The notes: a model not told the origin generated them from the letters alone. Positions 1 to 5,452 are shown, counted from the first letter of the stretch. The stretch is 5,562 nt of DNA from Candidatus Nealsoniibacteriota bacterium (GCA_003556925.1 PWQC01000039.1:1-5562), one strand, 5' to 3'. Numbers and translations are program-made.

Positions 1-129
1 GATAACAGCTTGACGGCGGCCGTTAAATTAATTGAACCGATATTGATAGTATTATTAGCGGTGGTAGTGGGTGGTTTGGTTGCTTCGGTGTTAATCCCGA
101 TCTACACGGTTACGATGGGGCAGATGTAA
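1..129 (+). CDS. pilC: Type IV pilus inner-membrane platform protein PilC/GspF, C-terminal end (partial)
   Basis: The window opens inside this gene. Frame 1 is open from the first base and gives 42 residues before TAA at 127-129. The piece reads as an 'IEP' motif (residues 11-13 of the fragment), then a long hydrophobic segment rich in V, L and G, then 'IPIY' and a short polar tail. This matches the last membrane helix and conserved Pro-Tyr end of the T2SF domain family. In type IV pilus and type II secretion machines this polytopic protein is the cytoplasmic-membrane platform that works with the assembly ATPase. The pilin and prepilin peptidase genes directly downstream support the call. The start and both T2SF domains lie outside the window, so completeness cannot be judged. 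A GspF name is equally valid. Confidence 0.85.
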   Translation, partial: DNSLTAAVKLIEPILIVLLAVVVGGLVASVLIPIYTVTMGQM

Positions 130-135
130 TTGTGC

Positions 136-163
136 TTGCTTTTTTCCTTTCAGTTGATATAAT
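136..163 (+). promoter_or_regulatory. Promoter of the major-type pilin gene (extended -10)
   Basis: A perfect TATAAT lies at 158-163, preceded by TG at 155-156, giving the extended -10 form TGATATAAT. A weak -35 candidate, TTGCTT, sits at 136-141 with a 16-base spacer. Transcription would begin near 170, about 30 bases before the ATG at 201. This places the alternative upstream starts (GTG at 132, ATG at 165) outside the transcript and helps fix the pilin start. The site lies between the platform-gene stop and the pilin, so the pilin can be expressed independently. This is prediction from sequence only. Confidence 0.6.
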
Positions 164-200
164 TATGGCAAAGGTCGAAAGTAAATTAAAAAATAATAAG

Positions 201-608
201 ATGAAAAATAAAGCTTTTACACTATTAGAGTTATTGGTGGTAATCGCCATTATCGGTATCTTAGCTACTATTGTTTTGGTCTCTCTTCAAGGAGCCAGAA
301 GAAGAGCTCAAGATTCCGCCATTGTTTCTGAGATGTCTCAAATAAGAACAGCAGCAGAGATGCATCGTATAGACACGGGGAGTTATGACGACTTGATGGC
401 TAATGAAGAAGTTGTAACTCTTGTTGAGAGCATTGAAGCTGTTATAGGGGTAAATGAAGTTATTTATTCAATAGGTGATGGAGAATATTGTATCGCTGCG
501 CCGACCGTGGTTGATGATGAATTTCACTGCATTGACAGCTCAGGATCTGCCGGCCGAGTGACAGGGGGTTGTGACACAGAAGATCATACGTGTTTTGACA
601 CACCGTAG
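201..608 (+). CDS. Type IV major-type prepilin (GspG/PilA-like)
   Basis: This 135-residue prepilin probably forms the main subunit of the pilus fibre after leader removal by the prepilin peptidase encoded downstream. The class III leader is MKNKA, with cleavage before FTLLE; Ala instead of the commoner Gly stands at -1, and Glu5 of the mature protein is present. A hydrophobic helix follows (about residues 6-28), then the amphipathic continuation with 'QGARRRAQD' and 'SQIRTAAE'. Four cysteines (97, 110, 124, 131) in the C-terminal part could form two disulfides. The ATG at 201 is preferred to GTG 132 or ATG 165 because it gives a normal short leader and lies downstream of the predicted transcription start. 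There is no Shine-Dalgarno site nearby. Its own promoter and terminator suggest separate, strong expression. A paralogue lies at 5021-5452. Whether this is truly the major pilin is inferred from its layout. Confidence 0.88.
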   Translation: MKNKAFTLLELLVVIAIIGILATIVLVSLQGARRRAQDSAIVSEMSQIRTAAEMHRIDTGSYDDLMANEEVVTLVESIEAVIGVNEVIYSIGDGEYCIAAPTVVDDEFHCIDSSGSAGRVTGGCDTEDHTCFDTP

Positions 609-642
609 CTGAAAACAATGTATTTAGACGAATAAAGACAAA

Positions 643-669
643 GGGCTCTTAAAAGAGCCCCTTGTTTTT
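643..669 (+). terminator. Rho-independent terminator after the pilin gene
   Basis: A perfect 7-bp stem is formed by GGGCTCT (643-649) and AGAGCCC (654-660) around the four-base loop TAAA. It is followed by CTTGTTTTT, a T-rich tract at 661-669. It lies 34 bases after the pilin stop codon and just before the prepilin peptidase start, so it should end most pilin transcripts and limit read-through into pilD. The T tract is interrupted by one G, so termination may be partial. Confidence 0.85.
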
Positions 670-679
670 CAAAAGATTA

Positions 680-1435
680 ATGATATACTTCTTTGTTTTT
701 ATTATCGGTTTAATCGCGGGAAGCTTTTTTAACTGCCTTGTCTCTCGAATGGAAGAAGGCAGGGACTTCGTTTTAGGAAGATCTCGCTGTTCTTTTTGCG
801 CTCATCTTTTGAGTTGGCAGGATTTAATTCCTCTTCTCAGTTTTTTTCTCTTGAAAAGGAGGTGCCGTTATTGTCGAGAAAAGATCTCTTGGCAATACCC
901 TCTGGTAGAGCTGGTTACCGGAGGACTCTTTGTTTGGCTCTTCTATTTTTGGCTTAGTCAGGAACCACTGTTATCCAGTCTCTTTTTTCTTTTCCTTGTT
1001 TTTAGTTTTTTAATAATAATCTTTATCTACGACTTTAAATATTTACTTATTCCCGACAGTTTGATTCTTATTCCCTTATTGATAACTTTTATCTATTTTT
1101 TGAGTAAAGAAGTTAATCTTTGGCATCACTTTTTGGCCGGTCTCTTCTCTTTTCTTTTTTTCTTATTAATTGTTATAATCACCTTAGGAAAAGGAATGGG
1201 GATGGGAGATGTTAAGTTGGTCTTTTTCTTGGGCTTCTTGTTGGGTTATCCAGATATCTTAGTTGCCCTCTTTTCATCTTTTTTAATAGGTGCTACAATA
1301 GGGGTAGGATTGATTTTAATGAAAAAAAAGAAGATGAAGAGTGAGGTCCCCTTTGGCCCCTTTTTGGTCATCGGAACCTTTATCGCCTATTTTTGGGGGA
1401 TTAATCTCTTTAATTGGTATTTAACTTTATTATGA
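680..1435 (+). CDS. pilD: Prepilin peptidase / N-methyltransferase PilD (GspO, aspartic protease family A24)
   Basis: This 251-residue polytopic membrane enzyme cleaves prepilin leaders at the cytoplasmic face and typically N-methylates the new first residue. The N terminus has the family motif 'GSFFNCLVSR' (about residues 14-23). Four cysteines in two CxxC pairs (37/40 and 62/65) form the zinc-binding part of the methylase domain. The peptidase domain has its first catalytic Asp in 'YDFKYLLIPD' (Asp118) and the second in the GMGD motif (Asp177), followed by 'VKLVFFLG' and the late 'FGPFL' motif (225-229). Length is typical. The ATG at 680 is chosen because a TTG six codons upstream lies in the terminator T tract. 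Its stop overlaps the next ATG by four bases (ATGA), indicating coupled translation with the minor pilins. It should act on all five prepilin-like proteins in this window. Confidence 0.93.
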   Translation: MIYFFVFIIGLIAGSFFNCLVSRMEEGRDFVLGRSRCSFCAHLLSWQDLIPLLSFFLLKRRCRYCREKISWQYPLVELVTGGLFVWLFYFWLSQEPLLSSLFFLFLVFSFLIIIFIYDFKYLLIPDSLILIPLLITFIYFLSKEVNLWHHFLAGLFSFLFFLLIVIITLGKGMGMGDVKLVFFLGFLLGYPDILVALFSSFLIGATIGVGLILMKKKKMKSEVPFGPFLVIGTFIAYFWGINLFNWYLTLL

Positions 1436-1962
1436 AACAAAAAGCGTTTACCTTGCCGGAAGTATTGGTTGTCATGAGCATCATTATTATAATGACCGTA
1501 GCTGCTGTTGTTAGTTATAGGCCGGGAGAAAAGGGCCTTGCTCTTCAAAGAGAAAGGGTAAGGTTTTTTCAAAATGTGAGACTGGTTCAATCTATGCTTG
1601 GCCACGGCTGGGAAGGATGTAAGGTAGATGGTAAATATTTAGAGGGTTATCAGTATGGTTACGGTCTCTGGTTTTATAGAGGTCGTTATCATATTTTTGC
1701 AGACTGCGATGGGTCTGGGCACATTTCGCCCTTTTTTGATAAAGTAGTAGAAAAAGTTTCTTTAGACGAAGATATTGAGATTATTTATGGTTCTAATTTT
1801 AGTATTGTCTTTGTTTTACCTGATCCCAGCGTTCATTTTGGAACTATGTTGGAGGAAGAGGAAGATACTGTAAGTGAAGAGATAAGCTTTCGAATTAAAG
1901 AGACTGATAAAAAGATAACAATTCAAATAAATAAATTAGGATTAATAGAAGAAATATTATGA
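1432..1962 (+). CDS. Minor pseudopilin, GspH/FimT-like
   Basis: This is a 176-residue prepilin-like protein with leader MKQKA, predicted cleavage before FTLPE, Glu5 present and Pro4 at the position often seen in pseudopilins. The hydrophobic helix spans about residues 11-29. The following 'LALQRERVRFFQNVRLVQSM' stretch matches the amphipathic helix of GspH/FimT-type minor pilins. The C-terminal domain has a 'YGLWFYRGRYHIFADCDGSG' beta-rich segment (77-96), two cysteines (63 and 92), an acidic run at 141-145 and a final 'ITIQINKLGLIEE' strand. In related machines such proteins prime assembly and sit near the pilus tip. Start and stop overlap pilD and the next gene by four bases each (ATGA), so it belongs to one operon. 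The exact subfamily is inferred from the leader, the gene order and the strand pattern, and is less certain than the pilin call. Confidence 0.85.
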   Translation: MKQKAFTLPEVLVVMSIIIIMTVAAVVSYRPGEKGLALQRERVRFFQNVRLVQSMLGHGWEGCKVDGKYLEGYQYGYGLWFYRGRYHIFADCDGSGHISPFFDKVVEKVSLDEDIEIIYGSNFSIVFVLPDPSVHFGTMLEEEEDTVSEEISFRIKETDKKITIQINKLGLIEEIL

Positions 1963-2432
1963 AAAAAGGATTTAGCATTATTGAATTATTAGTCGCCTTT
2001 TTTATCTTAACGACCGGTATTTTAGTTATCTATTCAACTGCCGTTCTTCCTTTGCGGCACACGGGAGAAGTTGGTCAAAAGATAACGGCTTTTTATCTGG
2101 CCCAGGAAGGAGTAGAGATAGTTACTCATATGAGAAACAACTTCGAAGAGTGGGGAGAGGGGTTACCGGGTAAAGAAGAATGTTTTGCTATAGATTATAA
2201 AGGGAGAGAGGAGGGTTGTGACAACTCCGACTTGTTTTTTGATGATGATGATGATGGTTATAACCACGGATCAGGAAGCCCAACAGATTTTCAAAGAACT
2301 ATAAATATTCTTGAGAAAAACGAGGATCTTTTAAAGATTGAAGTGATCGTCTCTTGGGGAGAAGAGGACAACGAGAAGATAGTTGTGTATAAAGATTTTC
2401 ATAATTATTTAAATATTCAATATGAAGAATAG
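1959..2432 (+). CDS. Minor pseudopilin, GspI/PilV-like
   Basis: This 157-residue prepilin-like protein has the classic leader MKKG, cleavage before FSIIE, Glu5 present and a hydrophobic helix to about residue 30. The motif 'AFYLAQEGVEIVTHMRN' (44-60) is characteristic of GspI/PilV-like minor pilins, where the Leu-Ala-x-Glu-Gly segment follows the transmembrane helix. Two cysteines (75 and 87) may pair. A striking acidic run, DDDDDG, lies at 95-100, followed by 'YNHGSGSPTDFQRTINI' and then beta-strand-like sequence ('LLKIEVIVSW'). The role would be in the tip or priming complex together with the neighbouring GspH-like and GspJ-like proteins. It overlaps the preceding gene by four bases and the next by eleven, implying translational coupling. 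No strong Shine-Dalgarno is seen, only a weak AGAAG upstream. Confidence 0.87.
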   Translation: MKKGFSIIELLVAFFILTTGILVIYSTAVLPLRHTGEVGQKITAFYLAQEGVEIVTHMRNNFEEWGEGLPGKEECFAIDYKGREEGCDNSDLFFDDDDDGYNHGSGSPTDFQRTINILEKNEDLLKIEVIVSWGEEDNEKIVVYKDFHNYLNIQYEE

Positions 2433-2862
2433 AGGATTTACCATAGTAGAGATGTTAATAACGGTTGCTATCTTTTCTATCTTGATGATAGCCGTTACCG
2501 GGGTCTTCGTTTCAATTCTTAATACTCAAAGATATACTTTTAGTCTTAATCAGTTAGTTGATCAGTCCGGCTATGCTTTAGAGTACTTAGGTAAGCAGAT
2601 AAGAGACGCTAATCAATTAGAGTCGGCTGATGGTGGTGAGATAAAGATAACTAACAAGAAAGGGGAAGAGATAACAATTAAATTAAAAGACGAAAGGATT
2701 AAGATTGGCGATGTTTTTTTAACTCCCGGAGATATAACCGTAGACAGTTTCGAGGTGTTGGATTTCCAAGAAGAAGACTATAAAAGAGTTACTATTTTGA
2801 TGAAAGTGGTGAAAGATGAAGCCAGTTTGATTTTACAGCAGACTATTGCTGTTAGGAATTGA
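2422..2862 (+). CDS. Minor pseudopilin, GspJ/PilW-like
   Basis: This 146-residue prepilin-like protein has leader MKNRG, cleavage before FTIVE, Glu5 present and a hydrophobic helix to about residue 32. The segment 'YALEYLGKQIRDAN' (51-64) matches the helical region of GspJ/PilW-type minor pilins, and the end 'LILQQTIAVRN' (136-146) matches the usual closing beta strand with a final Arg. Unlike the other four pilin-like proteins here it has no cysteine. It starts inside the end of the GspI-like gene (11-base overlap) and is the last gene of the pilus operon in this window. In type II secretion systems GspH, I, J and K form the tip; a separate GspK/PilX-like gene is not seen here, so it may be encoded elsewhere or be absent. 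Confidence 0.85.
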   Translation: MKNRGFTIVEMLITVAIFSILMIAVTGVFVSILNTQRYTFSLNQLVDQSGYALEYLGKQIRDANQLESADGGEIKITNKKGEEITIKLKDERIKIGDVFLTPGDITVDSFEVLDFQEEDYKRVTILMKVVKDEASLILQQTIAVRN

Positions 2863-2886
2863 TTTTTTTAATTTTTGTGCTATAAA
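2859..2886 (+). promoter_or_regulatory. Promoter of the lemA-htpX operon (extended -10)
   Basis: A -35-like TTGATT (2859-2864) is followed, after 16 bases, by TATAAA (2881-2886), preceded by TG at 2878-2879, giving the extended form TGCTATAAA. A second TATAAT at 2888-2893 overlaps the region but lacks a well-spaced -35. Transcription would start near 2893, leaving a 5' leader of about 57 bases before the ATG at 2950. The -35 overlaps the stop codon of the last minor pilin gene. The leader has a T-rich run (2904-2917) and a purine-rich GGAAGAGGGA (2921-2930), which is too far from the ATG for a standard ribosome site. Confidence 0.55.
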
Positions 2887-2949
2887 TTATAATAAGCTAA
2901 AACTTTTTTCTTTTTTTAAAGGAAGAGGGAATAGCTAATAAAAAAAGAT

Positions 2950-3507
2950 ATGTTATACGTAATTATAGGGATAGTCGTCTTGATTCTTTTATGGGCCGTT
3001 CTAACTTATAATGGCCTTGTCAGGCTTAAAAACAGAGCCAAAGAGGCTTGGGCAGATATCGATGTCCAGTTAAAAAGAAGATATGACTTAATCCCCAATT
3101 TGATCGAAACAGTTAAGGGCTATGCTTCTCACGAAAAGACTGTCTTTGAAAATGTTACCAAGGCAAGGGCCAATGCCATGAAAGCCGAGGAGACAGGAGA
3201 CCCTAAGGAGATATCAAAATCAGAAAACATGCTTTCAGATACCCTTAAAAGTCTCTTTGCCGTTTCTGAAAATTATCCTCAGTTGAGAGCCGCTGATAAT
3301 TTTATAGAGTTACAGAAAGATTTAACCGATACAGAAGATAAGATTCAGGCTTCTCGAAGATTTTACAACACCAATGTCAGGAATATTAATATCAAAGTAG
3401 AAAGCTTTCCTGCCAAGATTATTGCCGGTCTTTTTAATTTCGAAAAGAGGGACTTTTTTGAAGTTGAAGAAGCAGCCGCTAAAGAGCCGGTAAAGGTTAG
3501 CTTTTAA
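2950..3507 (+). CDS. lemA: LemA family membrane-anchored protein
   Basis: This 185-residue protein has one N-terminal membrane helix (about residues 1-22) and a long helical cytosolic or extracytoplasmic domain typical of LemA. Hallmarks are 'VQLKRRYDLIPNLIETVKGYA' in two parts (39-48 and 49-59) and 'ENYPQLRAADNFIELQKDL' followed by 'TEDKIQASRRFYNTNV' (97-133). The end 'FPAKIIAGLFNFEKRDFFE' is also typical. The length equals that of common bacterial LemA proteins. The biochemical role of the family is poorly defined; it often occurs next to HtpX-type proteases or TPM-domain proteins, suggesting envelope maintenance. Here htpX follows after five bases, so the two are probably co-transcribed. 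The ATG at 2950 is chosen because the membrane helix begins immediately; an in-frame stop lies at 2932-2934. Confidence 0.95.
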   Translation: MLYVIIGIVVLILLWAVLTYNGLVRLKNRAKEAWADIDVQLKRRYDLIPNLIETVKGYASHEKTVFENVTKARANAMKAEETGDPKEISKSENMLSDTLKSLFAVSENYPQLRAADNFIELQKDLTDTEDKIQASRRFYNTNVRNINIKVESFPAKIIAGLFNFEKRDFFEVEEAAAKEPVKVSF

Positions 3508-3512
3508 GCTTT

Positions 3513-4388
3513 ATGGATATCTACTCTCAGGCCGATTCGAATGTCAGAAAAACATGGTTTTATTTAACCGGTTTTTTGATCTTTATTATTCTTATCGCTT
3601 GGCTTGTCGCTTATTTAACCGAAACATATATTATCCTTTATATCGCCGTTGCTTACAGCTTTATAGTCAGTTTTATCGCTTATTGGAATTCTGACAAGAT
3701 CGTCTTGAGAATGTCGAAAGCCAAGCCTATTGAAAAGAAAGACAATCCGGAGCTTTATAGGATCGTTGAGAATCTTTCCATCACCGCCGGCCTTCCCTTG
3801 CCGAAGATATATATCATTGAAGACCAGCAGCCCAATGCCTTTGCCACCGGGAGGAATCCCAAACATGGAGTGGTGGCTGTTACTACCGGCCTTTTAGAGA
3901 GATTAGAGAAAGTTGAATTGGAAGGAGTAATCGCTCACGAGTTATCTCATATCGGTAACAGAGACGCTCTTTTACAGACAATGATAGTCGTTTTGGTCGG
4001 AGTAATCGTTATTATCACTGATATCTTTCTAAGGGTATCTATCTTTGGCAGAAGATCAAAGGGAGGATTAATCATTATTGTCGCCGCTATTGCTCTGGCT
4101 ATTTTAGCGCCTTTAGCCGCTCAACTTATTAAGTTTGCCATCTCTCGGAAGAGAGAGTTTTTAGCCGACGCCTCCGCTGCCCTTTTGACTAGGTACCCGG
4201 AGGGACTGGCCATGGCCCTAGAAAAGATCTCTCAAGATCCCAGACAATTAAAGAAAGCAAGTGATAGTACCGCTCACCTATATATCATCAATCCCTTTAG
4301 AGGAAAAGAGAGTCAATCATGGTTTAGAAAGCTTTTTTTAACCCACCCCCCTACTCAACAGCGAATTAATGCTTTAAGATCAAAATAA
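3513..4388 (+). CDS. htpX: HtpX family membrane-bound zinc metalloprotease (M48B)
   Basis: This 291-residue protein is close in length to Escherichia coli HtpX. It has two N-terminal membrane helices (about 15-35 and 38-57), a protease domain, and two more hydrophobic segments (about 157-175 and 186-208). The zinc motif HELSH is at 142-146, in 'GVIAHELSHIGNRD', with the expected third ligand Glu215 in 'SRKREFLADASAALLT'. The 'PNAFATGRNPKHGVVAVTTGLL' region, in two parts (107-117 and 118-128), and the C-terminal 'THPPTQQRI' (277-285) are also family landmarks. HtpX degrades damaged or misfolded membrane proteins. No key residue is missing. It lies five bases after lemA and one base before the zinc-ribbon gene, suggesting a three-gene unit for membrane protein quality control. 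Confidence 0.95.
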   Translation: MDIYSQADSNVRKTWFYLTGFLIFIILIAWLVAYLTETYIILYIAVAYSFIVSFIAYWNSDKIVLRMSKAKPIEKKDNPELYRIVENLSITAGLPLPKIYIIEDQQPNAFATGRNPKHGVVAVTTGLLERLEKVELEGVIAHELSHIGNRDALLQTMIVVLVGVIVIITDIFLRVSIFGRRSKGGLIIIVAAIALAILAPLAAQLIKFAISRKREFLADASAALLTRYPEGLAMALEKISQDPRQLKKASDSTAHLYIINPFRGKESQSWFRKLFLTHPPTQQRINALRSK

Positions 4389-4389
4389 G

Positions 4390-4923
4390 ATGAAGTGTCC
4401 TATCTGTGAAAATATAGAATTAAAAAGTGTCATTCTTCATAACGTAGAGGTCGATTATTGTCCTAACTGCTTAGGGCTTTGGTTTGAAAGAGAAGAGCTT
4501 CGCTGGGCTAAAGACGAAAAAGACGAAAATTTACGGTGGCTTGATATCGATCTTTGGAAAGATGAGAAAAAATTTAAAATTACCGTTGAGATAAAACTCT
4601 GTCCCGAGTGTCGAATTCCTCTTTATGAATTAGAGTATGGGGACTCTAAAGTTAAAGTTGATCTTTGTAATATCTGTCAGGGAATCTGGTTGGATCGCGG
4701 AGAGTTTAAAAATATCATTGATTGGTTAAAAGAAAAAGCTAATTACGAAATTCTAAATAATTATTCTAAGAGCGTTTTCAAGGAGCTAAAAGAAGTTGTT
4801 TCCGGTCCGGAAAGATTAAAAGAAGAGATATTAGACTTTCTTCTTGTCTTAAAGTTGTTAGGATACAAGCTTTCCGTTCAGCAGCCTAAAGTTGCCGAAT
4901 TGATCGCTAAAACGCCGAAGTAA
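4390..4923 (+). CDS. Tandem TFIIB-type zinc-ribbon protein of unknown function
   Basis: This 177-residue soluble protein has two successive zinc ribbons of the zf-TFIIB type. The first uses Cys3, Cys6, Cys24 and Cys27, followed by 'GLWFEREEL'; the second uses Cys71, Cys74, Cys93 and Cys96, followed by 'GIWLDRGEF'. The Gly-x-Trp-(Phe/Leu)-(Glu/Asp)-Arg-x-Glu pattern after the last cysteine pair is the family signature. The rest (about 110-177) is predicted helical with no recognised domain. No membrane helix is present. Such proteins are annotated as zinc-finger nucleic-acid-binding, but binding is not shown and a redox or chaperone-like role cannot be excluded. It begins one base after the htpX stop codon, so it is almost certainly co-transcribed and probably linked to LemA/HtpX function. 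A tRNA gene starts one base after its own stop. Confidence 0.88.
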   Translation: MKCPICENIELKSVILHNVEVDYCPNCLGLWFEREELRWAKDEKDENLRWLDIDLWKDEKKFKITVEIKLCPECRIPLYELEYGDSKVKVDLCNICQGIWLDRGEFKNIIDWLKEKANYEILNNYSKSVFKELKEVVSGPERLKEEILDFLLVLKLLGYKLSVQQPKVAELIAKTPK

Positions 4924-4924
4924 G

Positions 4925-5009
4925 GGAGAAGTACGTCTAATGGTAAGACACCAGTTTGGAGAACTGGGGAGCGTAAAAGCTCTTGCAGGTTCGAGTCCTG
5001 CCTTCTCCG
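4925..5009 (+). tRNA. tRNA-Ser (anticodon GGA)
   Basis: A class II tRNA can be folded by hand. The acceptor stem is GGAGAAG (4925-4931) with CTTCTCC (5002-5008), 7 bp. The D arm is GTCT/AGAC (4935-4938/4946-4949) with loop AATGGTA. The anticodon stem is CCAGT/ACTGG (4951-4955/4963-4967) around loop TTGGAGA, giving anticodon GGA at 4958-4960. A long variable arm is formed by GGAGC/GCTCT (4968-4972/4979-4983). The T arm is GCAGG/CCTGC (4985-4989/4997-5001) with loop TTCGAGT. The discriminator is G5009, as expected for serine, and CCA is not encoded. The anticodon reads UCU/UCC. An oddity is three bases (TAC, 4932-4934) instead of two between acceptor and D stems. The serine identity rests on the anticodon, the long variable arm and G73. 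Confidence 0.87.
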
Positions 5010-5020
5010 TTAAATGAATT

Positions 5021-5452
5021 ATGTTAAAAAATAATTTTAAATTTAATCGCGGAATCATAGAAATAGTGACGATTATCACTGCTTTGTCTTTTTTTGTTTC
5101 TCTTTCTCTTTTAACTGTTTCGTCGCAAGGAGCTCAAAATATAGCTCAGGACGCTTCTATTGAAGCTCAGCTATCTCAAATAAGAAGTGCCGCAGAATTA
5201 TATCGTTTAAATAAAAAAACTTATATTGGATTAAAAAACGACAATAATATAATTTTAATCCAAAAAAGTATTGAGGGTGTTCTTGGAGAAAATGCTCTTT
5301 ATTGGGATGTCGCTGAACAAAAATATTGCGTTGCGGTAGAAACATTAACAAGTAAAAATGAATCTTTTTGCATTGACAGCGCCGGGAGATCAGGCAAATT
5401 TATAGGGTCCCCGGAAAAAGTTTGTATTGATTCTGGTTGTTCGAATAAATAA
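5021..5452 (+). CDS. Diverged type IV pilin paralogue (GspG/PilA-like, Glu5 lost)
   Basis: This 143-residue protein is clearly related to the pilin at 201-608. Both share 'QGA', 'AQD', 'SQIR(T/S)AAE' and 'CIDS(S/A)G', and both have four cysteines in the C-terminal part (103, 117, 135, 140 here). The N terminus is 'MLKNNFKFNRG' followed by 'IIEIVTII'. Aligning the two proteins without gaps from 'SQIR' back through 'QGA' puts Gly11 at the -1 cleavage position, leaving Val at mature +5 and a Glu at +3. The hydrophobic helix spans about residues 12-35. It may be a minor or tip pilin, a membrane-retained pilin-like protein, or a pilin losing function; the reading frame is intact. It lies 11 bases after the tRNA with no ribosome-binding site and no clear promoter of its own. 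Confidence 0.82.
   Translation: MLKNNFKFNRGIIEIVTIITALSFFVSLSLLTVSSQGAQNIAQDASIEAQLSQIRSAAELYRLNKKTYIGLKNDNNIILIQKSIEGVLGENALYWDVAEQKYCVAVETLTSKNESFCIDSAGRSGKFIGSPEKVCIDSGCSNK

Noticed and set aside
132..200. Longer pilin N terminus from GTG 132 or ATG 165
   Set aside because: Both starts lie upstream of the predicted transcription start and would give an unusually long leader; ATG 201 gives the standard short prepilin leader.
1387..1605. Minus-strand open frame of 72 codons
   Set aside because: It lies antisense to the pilD end and GspH-like start, has no family resemblance, and both + strand genes are well supported.
2835..2869. Hairpin ACAGCA/TGCTGT followed by a T run, as a terminator of the minor pilin operon
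   Set aside because: The six-base stem is weak and lies inside the coding sequence, and the T run begins ten bases after it; not a convincing intrinsic terminator.
3615..3866. Minus-strand open frame of 83 codons
   Set aside because: It is antisense to the htpX coding region and its sequence has no recognisable domain; a shadow of the + strand gene.
4858..5079. Minus-strand open frame containing 'EKAGLEPARAFTLPSSPNW'
   Set aside because: This is the reverse translation of the tRNA-Ser gene, a well-known source of false proteins.
5157..5351. Minus-strand open frame of 64 codons
   Set aside because: Antisense to the pilin paralogue, with no recognisable features.
4925..5452. Integration of a mobile element at the tRNA 3' end
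   Set aside because: No integrase gene, no direct repeat of the tRNA end and no change in gene style are visible within the window.
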